From assembly GCA_041655255.1 (NCBI GenBank), contig JBBAFS010000004.1:1-52324 (forward strand): 52,324 nucleotides of DNA, in the 5' to 3' direction. Under the pieces are notes generated by a model, which saw nothing but the letters and a program-made list of their open reading frames with translations, did no database searches and was not told where the DNA came from. Of the stretch, positions 41,870 through 50,309 are shown piece after piece. Source of the stretch: JBBAFS01 sp041655255 (GTDB lineage Bacteria; Spirochaetota; Spirochaetia; Sphaerochaetales; Sphaerochaetaceae). Position 1 is the stretch's first letter; each line of letters opens with the position of its first letter. Made by a program: the position numbers and the translations under genes.

Positions 41870-42505
41870 TTACCTATAATAATCGAGTTTGTGTTCAATC
41901 ACTTCAAAACTCTTACTCACAACAGCATTCATCACAAAATAGAAGACTCCTGCCACAAAAATAGGGAGCGTCGAAAATTCTCGAGCAGCGGCATTTTGTG
42001 CTACTCGAAACAATTCAGCGACCCCGATTGTTTGAGCTAAGGCAGTATCTTTTACTAACGTGATTACTTCATTACCCATCGCTGGCATAATCCGTTTCAC
42101 CACTTGAGGCATGGTGATGTGGGTGAAGGTGTGCCACTTTGTAAAGCCTAATACTTTAGCTGCTTCTAGTTGCCCCTCTGGGATGCTTTGAATGCCACCA
42201 CGATAAATTTCAGCATAGTATGCTGCATAGTTAATCGAGTAGGCGATAATCACCGCGGTGAATCGATCAGCAGAGGCTCCAAAGATATAATAGGGGGCAA
42301 AGTAGACAAAGATAAGTTGTAAGATCAGCGGGGTCCCCCGCATGATCATAATATAGATGTTGACAGCTTCACTCAGGATTTTGTTTTTACTCATTCTCCC
42401 CTTAGCAACCACAAGTCCTAAGGGGAGAGAGAATATTAAAGTGAGAAAGAAGATACGTAGTGTTGTATACGTACCTTGTACCATCAACAGTAAGAGGTCT
42501 TTCAT
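41870..42505 (-). CDS. polar amino-acid ABC transporter permease
   Basis: 211 residues, five membrane helices, with GTYTTLRIFFLTLIFSLPLG, the GTPLILQL motif and the EAA loop LEAAKVLGFTKWHTFTHITMPQV characteristic of HisM/GlnP-type permeases. Only one permease gene is present, so a homodimer is likely. Ten base pairs after the binding-protein gene. Confidence 0.95.
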   Translation of the reverse strand: MKDLLLLMVQGTYTTLRIFFLTLIFSLPLGLVVAKGRMSKNKILSEAVNIYIMIMRGTPLILQLIFVYFAPYYIFGASADRFTAVIIAYSINYAAYYAEIYRGGIQSIPEGQLEAAKVLGFTKWHTFTHITMPQVVKRIMPAMGNEVITLVKDTALAQTIGVAELFRVAQNAAAREFSTLPIFVAGVFYFVMNAVVSKSFEVIEHKLDYYR

Positions 42506-42515
42506 AAATCCTCTA

Positions 42516-43325
42516 TTATTTTCCTATAACAGTAATGTCACTACCAAACCATGTAGTGGAAATCTCAGCTAAGGTACCATCGTTGGCCATAGCTAAAAGT
42601 TGTTTTTCAACTTCATCACGGAGAAGTTGGTCTTTTTTCCTAAAACCAATACCGTACTCTTCAGTTGAAAGGTGTTCATCTAAGATTCTAAAATCTTTTT
42701 TACTTCGGTTGATGTTATCAACAGCAACAAAGAGGTCTAACACCACAGCATCAACTCCACCAATTTCTAAGTCCATTAAAGCGGTGAGGTTATCTTTCAC
42801 TTCGACGACTTCTTTCACTGAATCGGCAAATGCTTTATTGCTTCTGAGGGCATCACTTGCTGAAGAGCCAGCTTGAAGACCAACTTTCTTACCACTTAGA
42901 TCACTAAGGGTATAATAAGGACTTTGTGTTTTAACAATAGCAACCTGAGCGTTATCGACATAAGGGGATGTAAAGTTAAGCTCTGCTGCCCGTTCTGGAG
43001 TAATAGTAAAGCCATTCCAAATACAGTCGATATTTCCTGTATTTAACTCTTGTTCTTTAGCATTCCAATCGATTGGTTGTAATTTCAGTGATACTCCCAT
43101 TCTTTTGGTCACTTCTTTTGCTAAGTCGATATCAAAACCAACAATTTCGTTTTGTTCATTGCGATATCCCATTGGGGGGAAAGAGTCATCTAAGCCTAAG
43201 ACAAATACACCTTTATCTACAACTTTTTGTAGTGAGAGATCTTCACCACTCTCTTTTACTCCACCAGCAGCAATGCTAAAGAGTATTACACCCATGAGAA
43301 CAATACTTAACACCGTTTTTTTCAT
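42516..43325 (-). CDS. amino-acid ABC transporter substrate-binding protein (family 3)
   Basis: 269 residues. Signal peptide KKTVLSIVLMGVILFSIAAGG followed by Val-Lys-Glu, the spirochaete-style GG-x-KE junction with no lipobox Cys. The mature part has FVLGLDDSFPPMGYRNEQNE, GFDIDLAKEVTKRMG, IWNGFTITPERAAELNFTSPY and GKKVGLQAGSSASDAL, typical of binding proteins for glutamine, histidine or arginine. Ligand unproved; an ARG-box-like site upstream suggests arginine, lysine or ornithine. First gene of the three-gene importer operon. Confidence 0.94.
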   Translation of the reverse strand: MKKTVLSIVLMGVILFSIAAGGVKESGEDLSLQKVVDKGVFVLGLDDSFPPMGYRNEQNEIVGFDIDLAKEVTKRMGVSLKLQPIDWNAKEQELNTGNIDCIWNGFTITPERAAELNFTSPYVDNAQVAIVKTQSPYYTLSDLSGKKVGLQAGSSASDALRSNKAFADSVKEVVEVKDNLTALMDLEIGGVDAVVLDLFVAVDNINRSKKDFRILDEHLSTEEYGIGFRKKDQLLRDEVEKQLLAMANDGTLAEISTTWFGSDITVIGK

Positions 43326-43406
43326 ACTTTTACCTCACACTCCTTTCAATACTAGTGCATCATAGAGTGTTTCATGAGTTTTGGAAAGGTGTTTATGCAT
43401 ACCAAG

Positions 43407-43420
43407 TGAATAAATATGCA
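43407..43420. promoter_or_regulatory. ARG-box-like operator upstream of the amino-acid ABC operon
   Basis: TGAATAAATATGCA matches TGNAT-WWWW-ATNCA, the same pattern as the two argC boxes. It lies 82 bp upstream of the binding-protein ATG, between that gene and the divergent oadB-like gene. Confidence 0.5.
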
Positions 43421-43433
43421 ACCGCTCAAACGA

Positions 43434-43463
43434 TTGACCGCCTCTTTGAGGCAATGGTATATT
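43434..43463 (+). promoter_or_regulatory. sigma70-type promoter of the decarboxylase operon with a palindrome in the spacer
   Basis: TTGACC at 43434-43439, 18-bp spacer, TATATT at 43458-43463. The spacer contains GCCTC-TTT-GAGGC (43440-43452), a perfect inverted repeat that could be an operator. Confidence 0.6.
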
Positions 43464-43487
43464 CAATAGGTTGAAAAAGGAGTTAAG

Positions 43488-44624
43488 ATGTCATTTTTAT
43501 TAGACGGTATTCTAGCTACAAGTTGGCAACACATCGTGATGTACGTAATTGGTGCTCTTCTTATCTATTTGGCAATTGCGAAGAAGTTGGAACCTGGATT
43601 ACTCCTACCTATTGGCTTTGGTGCTATATTAGTGAATATCCCCTTTTCAGGGGCAATGAATACCATCTTACCCAACATTGGAGAAGTGCACGGAATTTTA
43701 CAGTGGCTTTTTGAAGTCGGTATTGAGGCTTCAGAAGCGATGCCTCTGTTACTGTTTATTGGTATAGGGGCCATGATTGATTTTGGACCACTACTAAGTA
43801 ACCCCCGTCTTATTTTATTTGGTGCAGCAGCCCAATTTGGTATTTTTGCTACCATCAGTGTTGCTACCTTAATGGGTTTTTCACTTACCGATGCAGCAGC
43901 TATTGGGATCATTGGGGCTGCTGATGGGCCAACGACCATCTTAGTTTCACAAATCTTTAAAAGTCAGTATATGGGGGCTATAGCTGTAGCTGCCTACTCT
44001 TATATGGCCTTAGTGCCCATTATTCAGCCACTAGCTATTAAATTAGTGACAACCAAAAAAGAGCGCGCTATTAAGATGCCTTATAACCCAAAAGAGGTCT
44101 CTCGGATGGCACGACTCTTATTTCCCATCGTAGTGACGATGGTTGCGGGGTATGTCGCTCCTGCATCGGTGAGTTTAGTTGGGCTATTAATGTTTGGAAA
44201 TCTGATTCGTGAATCAGAGGTCCTTGGTTCATTAAGTGAATCGGCTCAGCACGTTCTTACTAATTTAATTACCTTAGTGTTAGGTATTACAATCTCATCG
44301 ACCATGGTTGCTGAGAACTTTGTTCGCTTAGAGACATTTTTGATCCTCATATTAGGACTTATTGCCTTTGTCTTTGACTCTATAGCAGGAGTCTTATTTG
44401 CTAAATTGCTCAATCTCTTTTCAAAAAGAAAAATCAATCCGATGGTTGGAGCTGCTGGTATTAGTGCCTTTCCGATGTCGGCTCGTGTGATTCAACGTCT
44501 TGGCCAAGAGGCAGATCCACATAACCACCTGCTGATGCACGCAGTTGGGGCAAACGTAGCAGGTCAAATTGCCTCTGTGGTTGCCGGTGGGGTTATTTTA
44601 GGCTTAGTGCCATCACTACTGTAG
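43488..44624 (+). CDS. sodium-translocating decarboxylase beta subunit (OadB/GcdB/MmdB)
   Basis: 378 residues, around ten membrane helices. Family hallmarks: LLPIGFGAILVNIPFSG, LFIGIGAMIDFGPLLSNP, AAAIGIIGAADGPTTILVSQI with the Na+-site Asp, KMPYNPKEVSRMARLLFPI and the closing MHAVGANVAGQIASVVAGG. The subunit couples decarboxylation of biotin-bound carboxylate to Na+ export in the inner membrane. No alpha or biotin-carrier gene is in the window, so oxaloacetate, glutaconyl-CoA or methylmalonyl-CoA specificity cannot be told. Confidence 0.95.
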   Translation: MSFLLDGILATSWQHIVMYVIGALLIYLAIAKKLEPGLLLPIGFGAILVNIPFSGAMNTILPNIGEVHGILQWLFEVGIEASEAMPLLLFIGIGAMIDFGPLLSNPRLILFGAAAQFGIFATISVATLMGFSLTDAAAIGIIGAADGPTTILVSQIFKSQYMGAIAVAAYSYMALVPIIQPLAIKLVTTKKERAIKMPYNPKEVSRMARLLFPIVVTMVAGYVAPASVSLVGLLMFGNLIRESEVLGSLSESAQHVLTNLITLVLGITISSTMVAENFVRLETFLILILGLIAFVFDSIAGVLFAKLLNLFSKRKINPMVGAAGISAFPMSARVIQRLGQEADPHNHLLMHAVGANVAGQIASVVAGGVILGLVPSLL

Positions 44625-44633
44625 GAGAACAGG

Positions 44634-44762
44634 ATGGAACATCTATTTAAAGCATCATTAGTGCTTATGTATCAAGGGATGGGGGCAATTTTTACCGTTA
44701 TCTTCTTGCTGTACCTTATCTTATTACTCTTTACTAAACTCTTTAGTCGAAACAGCGAGTAG
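44634..44762 (+). CDS. small decarboxylase gamma-like subunit (OadG-type)
   Basis: A 42-residue gene. The ATG at 44634 lies 9 bp after the beta-subunit stop, with an AGGAGAACAGG ribosome site. It encodes Met-Glu-His-Leu-Phe..., then a single membrane helix with MYQGMGAIFTVIFLLYLILL and a short basic end (TKLFSRNSE). The Gly-Met-Gly followed by Phe and a hydrophobic helix is the OadG signature. OadG stabilises the Na+-pump complex and binds the alpha subunit through a C-terminal tail, which is missing here. Confidence 0.8.
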   Translation: MEHLFKASLVLMYQGMGAIFTVIFLLYLILLLFTKLFSRNSE

Positions 44763-44800
44763 CTGTTGAATGGGAATTTTTCTCATGGTACTCTTCACAT

Positions 44801-45172
44801 ATGCGTGAATCTGGTGAAGATTATTTAGAGACAGTATTAAAGCTCTCATTAGAAGACCCAAAGGTGAGACTCACCGATGTTGCTAATCATCTTGGGGTCT
44901 CAAAGCCCAGCGCCTCTCGAGCTATGAAGAACCTTCAGGCTCTAGGATATATTGATCAAGAGAGTTATGGCGCTATTGAACTCACAGCTAAAGGGTATAT
45001 AAGAGCTTCTCAAATTTATAAACGTCATAAAACCTTAAGAACCTTCTTAGAGAAGGTATTAGGGATCGATTCTGAGACTGCCGAAGCTGATGCATGTCGG
45101 ATGGAACATATTTTAAGTAACCACACAATGGAGAAGCTCAGCGAGTTTGTTGAAGAGCACACAAACGAATAA
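44801..45172 (+). CDS. DtxR/MntR-family transcriptional regulator
   Basis: 123 residues: N-terminal winged helix SGEDYLETVLKLSLEDPKVRLTDVANHLGVSKPSASRAM (in parts), then the dimerisation helix TLRTFLEKVLGIDSETAEADACRMEHILS with the metal-coordinating Cys/Glu/His pattern of DtxR/MntR. There is no C-terminal SH3-like domain, so it is the short MntR-like type. It is 38 bp after the OadG-like gene and might share that transcript. Likely a metal-responsive repressor; the metal and targets are unknown. Confidence 0.88.
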   Translation: MRESGEDYLETVLKLSLEDPKVRLTDVANHLGVSKPSASRAMKNLQALGYIDQESYGAIELTAKGYIRASQIYKRHKTLRTFLEKVLGIDSETAEADACRMEHILSNHTMEKLSEFVEEHTNE

Positions 45173-45228
45173 AAAACCACTAAAATGTATAATTGATGCA
45201 TAAATATAAGCGAAAGTGGGTTTTCGTG

Positions 45229-45257
45229 TTGACATTCTTCCCATTGGTGTATACAAC
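45229..45257 (+). promoter_or_regulatory. sigma70-type promoter of the branched-chain amino-acid operon
   Basis: TTGACA at 45229-45234, 17-bp spacer, TACAAC at 45252-45257 (or TATACA at 45250-45255). The leader peptide starts 30 bp further on. Confidence 0.65.
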
Positions 45258-45286
45258 AACAGATATACTACAAGGTGAGGTGCAGT

Positions 45287-45403
45287 ATGCGTCTGGCAAA
45301 GAGACAATCTTCAGTTGCTCATTATCCAATCAACCATGATCTCTTTGTGTCCAAATTCTCCCTTGTCGCAATTATTATTCTAGTAATCCTAATTATTCTC
45401 TAG
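45287..45403 (+). CDS. ilv operon leader peptide (attenuator peptide)
   Basis: A 38-codon reading frame with AGGTGAGG just upstream of the ATG. It begins MRLAKRQ, and its last twelve codons read VAIIILVILIIL before TAG at 45401-45403: six Ile, three Leu, two Val and one Ala. Eleven of twelve are branched-chain amino-acid codons, the classic design of ilv/leu leader peptides, in which a ribosome stalls when charged tRNA is scarce. It is placed directly in front of alternative RNA hairpins and 125 bp before ilvN. Not expected to act as a protein. Confidence 0.88.
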   Translation: MRLAKRQSSVAHYPINHDLFVSKFSLVAIIILVILIIL

Positions 45404-45404
45404 A

Positions 45405-45498
45405 CCACGGTAAGCCGACTAATGGTGCAACCGTGGGAGAACTCTACCACGGTGAGTCGGTGTAACCTCACAATATTAAGCGTAACTGTAATAGTTAC
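45405..45498 (+). promoter_or_regulatory. ilv attenuator: mutually exclusive hairpins
   Basis: Arm 1 CCACGGT (45405-45411), arm 2 ACCGTGG (45430-45436), arm 3 CCACGGT (45447-45453). Arm 2 can pair with arm 1 or arm 3 but not both. The 2:3 helix is enclosed by CCGACT (45415-45420) with AGTCGG (45455-45460), so it would be favoured when a ribosome occupies arm 1. A further GTGAG/CTCAC (45452-45456, 45467-45471) and GTAACT/AGTTAC (45482-45498) follow. No U-run terminator is visible. Confidence 0.75.
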
Positions 45499-45528
45499 CT
45501 ACAGCACACTGAAAAAGGAGTTTGATAC

Positions 45529-46044
45529 ATGGAGCGTTACACATTAGGTATCTTAGTAAACAACCACCCGGGAGTCCTCTCCCGAGTTGTAGGATTGTTT
45601 AGCCGTCGTGGCTATAACATCGACAGTCTCTCAGTTGGAGAAACTGAAAATCCTGCTATCAGTCGTATCACCATCGTTGTTACTGGTGATCGACACATCG
45701 TCGAACAAATAGAAAAACAGGTCGCCAAACTCTATGATGTGTTATCGGTTGCTACCCTTACACTCCAAGGCTCAATTCAAGCCGAGTTAGTCTTTGTAAA
45801 AGTCTCTACCACCGAGACGAGCCGAGCAGCTGTTGTTGAATTATCTGAAATGTTTAAAGCCAAGATTATGGATGTCTCTGAGTCGGCAGTAACGATGCAG
45901 TTGACAGGCAATATGGATAAAATCGCCTCGTTCTTACACTTGTTGCAACCCCACGGGATTATTGAATTAGCCCGCACGGGAATGACAGCAATGGAACGGG
46001 GTAGTCAAGCTATGATTAACCATGGAAAGGAGAATAAGAAATGA
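45529..46044 (+). CDS. ilvN: acetolactate synthase small (regulatory) subunit
   Basis: 171 residues with an N-terminal ACT domain: YTLGILVNNHPGVLSRVVGLFSRRGYNIDSLSVGET. It is followed by ISRITIVVTGD and a C-terminal ALS_ss domain (ELVFVKVSTT, IIELARTGMTAMERG). It binds valine and regulates the IlvB catalytic subunit. ATG with AAAGGAG. The ilvB gene, usually adjacent, is absent here. First structural gene of the operon; overlaps ilvC by 4 bp (ATGA). Confidence 0.96.
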   Translation: MERYTLGILVNNHPGVLSRVVGLFSRRGYNIDSLSVGETENPAISRITIVVTGDRHIVEQIEKQVAKLYDVLSVATLTLQGSIQAELVFVKVSTTETSRAAVVELSEMFKAKIMDVSESAVTMQLTGNMDKIASFLHLLQPHGIIELARTGMTAMERGSQAMINHGKENKK

Positions 46045-47033
46045 GCACAATGTATTACGACAAAGATGTAAACATGTCGGTTCTACAAGAGAAGAAGGTA
46101 GCTATTATCGGTTACGGAAGCCAAGGTCATGCCCACGCATTGAACCTCTTTGAAAGTGGCATTGATGTCACCGTTGGGTTGTACGAGGGAAGTCCCTCAT
46201 GGAGCATTGCCGAAGAGGCAGGACTCAAAGTGATGACAGCTAAAGATGCAGCAAAACAATCCGATGTGATTATGATGCTCGTCAATGATGAAAAGCAAGC
46301 TGCTTTGTATAGCGAAAGTATCGCCCCTGGCTTAACCAAAGGAAAATACCTCGCCTTTGCTCATGGATTTAATATCCACTACGGTCAAATTACCCCTCCA
46401 GCAGATGTAAATGTGATTATGATCGCTCCTAAAGGACCTGGTCATACCGTCCGATCCCAATTTCAAGAAGGGAAGGGAGTCCCTTCTCTCATTGCAATCT
46501 ACCAAGATCCCAGTGGAGATTCCAAAGAGGTAGCTAAAGCTTACGCTTCTGGACTTGGAGCGGGTCGAGCAGGAATTTTTGAAACCACTTTTAAAGAGGA
46601 GACTGAAACAGATCTCTTTGGGGAGCAAACTGTCTTATGTGGTGGAGTTAGTGCCCTTATTCAAGCTGGCTTTGAGACTCTGGTAGAAGCAGGGTACCAA
46701 CCTGAGATCGCCTATTTCGAAGTTGCCCATGAACTGAAGTTAATTGTTGATCTGATTAACCAAGGGGGACTAGCGTACATGCGTTACTCAATCAGTGATA
46801 CCGCTGAATATGGTGATTACGTAAGTGGACATAGAATTATTACCGATGAGACTAAAAAAGAGATGAAACAAGTTCTCAGTGAGATTCAAGATGGGACTTT
46901 TGCCCGCAATTGGCTTTTAGAAAACCAAGTGAAACGCCCCTTCTTTAATGCAAAAAGGAGAATGGAGAGTGAGTCCCTGTTAGAGACAACTGGAAAGAAA
47001 TTACGATCATTGATGAGCTGGTTGAAAAAATAA
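46041..47033 (+). CDS. ilvC: ketol-acid reductoisomerase
   Basis: 330 residues, class I short form. NADPH loop KVAIIGYGSQGHAHALNL, MIAPKGPGHTVRSQF, DLFGEQTVLCGG with Mg-binding residues, ETLVEAGYQPEIAYFE, and late YSISDTAEYGDYVSG. It converts acetolactate and acetohydroxybutyrate to the dihydroxy acids of valine and isoleucine synthesis. Coupled to ilvN. 28 bp before leuA. Confidence 0.98.
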   Translation: MSTMYYDKDVNMSVLQEKKVAIIGYGSQGHAHALNLFESGIDVTVGLYEGSPSWSIAEEAGLKVMTAKDAAKQSDVIMMLVNDEKQAALYSESIAPGLTKGKYLAFAHGFNIHYGQITPPADVNVIMIAPKGPGHTVRSQFQEGKGVPSLIAIYQDPSGDSKEVAKAYASGLGAGRAGIFETTFKEETETDLFGEQTVLCGGVSALIQAGFETLVEAGYQPEIAYFEVAHELKLIVDLINQGGLAYMRYSISDTAEYGDYVSGHRIITDETKKEMKQVLSEIQDGTFARNWLLENQVKRPFFNAKRRMESESLLETTGKKLRSLMSWLKK

Positions 47034-47061
47034 ATAACACCATCACATAAGGAGGAGAGCA

Positions 47062-48690
47062 ATGGCAACACATATTTCAATATTCGACACAACATTACGA
47101 GATGGCGAACAAGCCCCTGGGTACAGCATGAACCTAGAAGAGAAACTACGCTTTGCATCTCAGCTAGAGGAACTTGGAGTCGATGTTATTGAGGCTGGGT
47201 TTGCTATTGCCTCACCTGGTGATTTTACCTCGGTGCAAGCAATCAGTGCTCAAGTACAAAAAGCCACAGTGGCTTCCCTCTCTCGAGCGCTTAAAAAAGA
47301 TATCGATTATGCTTGGGATGCGGTGAAAGAGGCTAAAAAGCCACGCATACACACCTTCTTAGCTTCAAGTGATCTCCACTTAGAGTATAAATTGAAGATG
47401 AGTCGCAACCAAGCGTTTGACCAAGCAACACAGATGGTGAAATATGCCCGTTCAATCTGTCCTGAGGTGGAGTTCTCCCCCGAAGATGCAACTCGTAGTG
47501 ACAAAGATTTTTTATGTCGCTTAGTTGAAGGGGTCATCGATGCTGGAGCTACCATTATTAATATTCCCGACACCGTAGGATACTCCACCCCCGATGAGTT
47601 TGGTCAGTTAATCTCTTATCTGATGAACAACGTCCCTAATATCGATAAGGCTATTATCTCAGTTCATTGTCATAACGACCTTGGCCTTGGAGTTGCTAAT
47701 ACCTTAGCGGGAATCAAAGCGGGAGCACGCCAAGCTGAGTGTACTGTATGTGGTATTGGTGAGAGAGCTGGAAATGCTGCAGTAGAAGAAATCGTGATGG
47801 CCCTACGAACCCGAAACGACCTGTTTGATGTCACTCATAATATTAAAACCGAAGAGTTATATAAAACCAGTCGTCTCCTCTCTTCGATCACCGGGGTGGC
47901 CATTAACCCCTCTAAAGCAATCGTGGGGGCAAATGCTTTTGCCCATGAATCGGGTATTCACCAACACGGAATGATGGCTCATGCACAAACGTATGAAATT
48001 ATGACACCTGAATCGATTGGATTAAAAAAGACCACCATGGTGTTAGGAAAACACTCGGGTCGTCATGCTTTTGTCCAAAGGATGGAAGAGTTAGGATACA
48101 CCCTCAACGAAGAGATGACTAATAAACTCTTTAGCGACTTTAAACATGTAGCTGATAAGAAAAAAGAGATCACCGATCGTGATCTTATCGCCTTGATGGA
48201 AAGTGGTACTCACGTAGCTCCCTCTATTTATGAGTTGGAAAACTTTGTGGTAAATAGTGGAAATAATATGACCGCTACAGCGTGTGTCACTCTCAGTCGA
48301 GATGGGAAAAAGATGCAGGCTGTTGAGATGGCCACTGGTCCCGTCTACGCCTGTTTTAAAGCTGTTGAGAAGATTATTACCTACTCATTTGTGTTAGAGG
48401 ATTATCAACTGAAGGCTGTTACTGAACACCGAGACGCCTTAGGAGAAGTATTGGTGAAAATCAGTGATGCACACGGTGTGTATCGAGGAAGAGGGGTGAG
48501 TACCGACGTCATTGAAGCCTCGATGCTTTCATTATTATCTGCTGTGAACCGAATGGTTGAACAAGCAGAGTCTAAGCGTGATATAGAAGATTACGGACAG
48601 TTGCCTCACGAGGCACGATTACGGGATATGAAAGTTACTGGAACTGTTAAAGAGGATGTTACAAAGGAGCGTGTATATGGGAGTCTCTAA
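47062..48690 (+). CDS. leuA: 2-isopropylmalate synthase
   Basis: 542 residues. TIM barrel FDTTLRDGEQAPGYSMNLEEK with catalytic Arg, HTFLASSDLHLEYKL, PEDATRSDKDFL, VHCHNDLGLGVANTLAG with metal-binding His residues, GIGERAGNAAVEEIVMAL, and HESGIHQHGMM. C-terminal regulatory LeuA dimer domain (VEMATGPVYACFKAVEKI, GVYRGRGVSTDVIEASM) where leucine normally inhibits. AGGAGG before the ATG. It condenses acetyl-CoA with 2-oxoisovalerate. Overlaps cimA by 14 bp. Confidence 0.97.
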   Translation: MATHISIFDTTLRDGEQAPGYSMNLEEKLRFASQLEELGVDVIEAGFAIASPGDFTSVQAISAQVQKATVASLSRALKKDIDYAWDAVKEAKKPRIHTFLASSDLHLEYKLKMSRNQAFDQATQMVKYARSICPEVEFSPEDATRSDKDFLCRLVEGVIDAGATIINIPDTVGYSTPDEFGQLISYLMNNVPNIDKAIISVHCHNDLGLGVANTLAGIKAGARQAECTVCGIGERAGNAAVEEIVMALRTRNDLFDVTHNIKTEELYKTSRLLSSITGVAINPSKAIVGANAFAHESGIHQHGMMAHAQTYEIMTPESIGLKKTTMVLGKHSGRHAFVQRMEELGYTLNEEMTNKLFSDFKHVADKKKEITDRDLIALMESGTHVAPSIYELENFVVNSGNNMTATACVTLSRDGKKMQAVEMATGPVYACFKAVEKIITYSFVLEDYQLKAVTEHRDALGEVLVKISDAHGVYRGRGVSTDVIEASMLSLLSAVNRMVEQAESKRDIEDYGQLPHEARLRDMKVTGTVKEDVTKERVYGSL

Positions 48691-50293
48691 CAAGCAGGTA
48701 TATCTATTTGATTCGACACTACGAGATGGAGCACAAGCTGAAGGGATCTCTTTCTCCGTTGCAGATAAACTCAAAATTGTTGAAGCTTTGGATGATTTAG
48801 GAGTTCACTACGTTGAAGCGGGAAACCCTGGATCGAATCCAAAAGATTTAGAATTCTTTCAACAGGTGAAAAAGCTGGATTTAAAAACAGTGAAATTAGT
48901 CGCCTTCGGTTCGACTCGACGACGAGATATTGATGTAAAAGATGATGCTAATGTCCAATCTCTTCTCACAGCTGAAACAGATGCTATATCGATCTTTGGG
49001 AAGAGTTGGGACTTTCAAGCAACAGAGATCTTACGTACAACGTTAGAAGAGAACTTAAAGATGATTTATGACACCATTGCCTTTTTCGTTGAGAAAGGAA
49101 AAGAGGTGATCTATGACGCTGAACACTTTTATGATGGGTATATCGATAATCCTGAATATGCTTTAGAGACTATTAAAGTAGCAGCTGAAGCAGGGGCTTC
49201 TTCTATTGCCTTGTGTGAAACACGAGGTGGGTGTATCCCCTCATTAGTGAAAGAGGCTACCGAAGTAGCGGTAAAACATATTCACAACACTCACCCATCA
49301 GTGGTGATGGGCATTCATGCCCATAACGACTCCTCCTTAGCCGATGCCAATTCAATCATTGCTGTGGAACAAGGGGTGCGCCAAGTTCAAGGAACTCTCA
49401 TTGGCTTTGGAGAGCGATGTGGAAATGCGAATTTAGCTACCATTGTTCCTACTCTTCAACTGAAGATGGGTTTTGATGTGATTGCACCTGAGAACTTAGC
49501 TCGCTTGTATCAAATTTCTCACTTTGTCGCCGAAGTAGCAAATGTCTCAATTGCCCATGGCACACCATATATCGGGCGTAGTGCTTTCACCCATAAAGGG
49601 GGAATGCATATTGATGGTATTGCTAAAAACTCAAAATCGTTTGAACACATCGACCCTGAAGAAGTTGGTAATGAGAGACGCTTGTTAATGAGTGAAGTAG
49701 CAGGAAGAGCTACCATCTTAAAGCGAATTCAAAAGTATGCCCCATCAGTCGACAAAGATGATCAAGTAACGATCAACATCATCGATGCGTTAAAGAACTT
49801 AGAGATGGATGGATACCAATTTGAGGGAGCTGAGAGCTCGTTCGAATTAGTCATTGCAAAACATGTTGGCAAATACTCCCCCTATTTTGTGTTAGATCAT
49901 TATAAAACATTGGGCGAACTTCCCTTTCCTGGAAACCCCGATATGAGGCACACTGCCTTAATTAAAGTCTCGGTCAATGGCGATACTGCTATCACTGCAG
50001 CTGAGGGAGATGGACCTGTTCACGCATTAGATAAAGCGCTCAGAAAAGTCCTTGAAGAGTTTTATCCTATTGTCTCTACCATCTACTTAACTGATTATAA
50101 AGTGCGAGTGTTAGATTCACTTCAAGCATCAGCTGCCAAGGTACGAGTTCTCATTGAGACTACCGATGGAGAGCACACATGGTCCACAGTTGGAGTTTCC
50201 ACAGATATTATCGAAGCCTCGTGGATAGCTTTAGTCGATTCAATTGAATACAAATTAATGAAAGAGGGGATTGAACCCCCTCAGATCCGATAA
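48677..50293 (+). CDS. cimA: (R)-citramalate synthase
   Basis: 538 residues from the ATG at 48677 (AAAGGAG 7 bases upstream, inside the leuA end). It differs from LeuA in the CimA way: LFDSTLRDGAQAEGISFSV, FGSTRRRDIDVKDDANVQ, SIFGKSWDFQATEIL, YDAEHFYDGY, CETRGGCIPS and GFGERCGNANLATIVP. It makes citramalate from pyruvate and acetyl-CoA, feeding isoleucine synthesis without threonine. The C-terminal allosteric domain is present (AAEGDGPVHALDKALRKV). LeuCD and LeuB encoded next can process its product. Confidence 0.95.
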   Translation: MGVSNKQVYLFDSTLRDGAQAEGISFSVADKLKIVEALDDLGVHYVEAGNPGSNPKDLEFFQQVKKLDLKTVKLVAFGSTRRRDIDVKDDANVQSLLTAETDAISIFGKSWDFQATEILRTTLEENLKMIYDTIAFFVEKGKEVIYDAEHFYDGYIDNPEYALETIKVAAEAGASSIALCETRGGCIPSLVKEATEVAVKHIHNTHPSVVMGIHAHNDSSLADANSIIAVEQGVRQVQGTLIGFGERCGNANLATIVPTLQLKMGFDVIAPENLARLYQISHFVAEVANVSIAHGTPYIGRSAFTHKGGMHIDGIAKNSKSFEHIDPEEVGNERRLLMSEVAGRATILKRIQKYAPSVDKDDQVTINIIDALKNLEMDGYQFEGAESSFELVIAKHVGKYSPYFVLDHYKTLGELPFPGNPDMRHTALIKVSVNGDTAITAAEGDGPVHALDKALRKVLEEFYPIVSTIYLTDYKVRVLDSLQASAAKVRVLIETTDGEHTWSTVGVSTDIIEASWIALVDSIEYKLMKEGIEPPQIR

Positions 50294-50309
50294 GAAGGAG
50301 TTTTACCGT

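Noticed and set aside
45172..45224. Terminator after the DtxR-like gene (AACCACT with AGTGGGTT)
   Set aside because: The loop would be about 35-40 nt and the 3' T-run is short, so I do not call it.
45113..45307. Minus-strand ORF across the ilv promoter
   Set aside because: It runs against the promoter and leader peptide and overlaps the end of the DtxR-like gene; composition looks random.
45421..45440. Similarity of the attenuator segment GGTGCAACCGTGGG to the T-box antiterminator core
   Set aside because: It matches only part of the conserved core, there is no visible Stem I with a specifier loop, and a branched-chain-rich leader peptide explains the region better.
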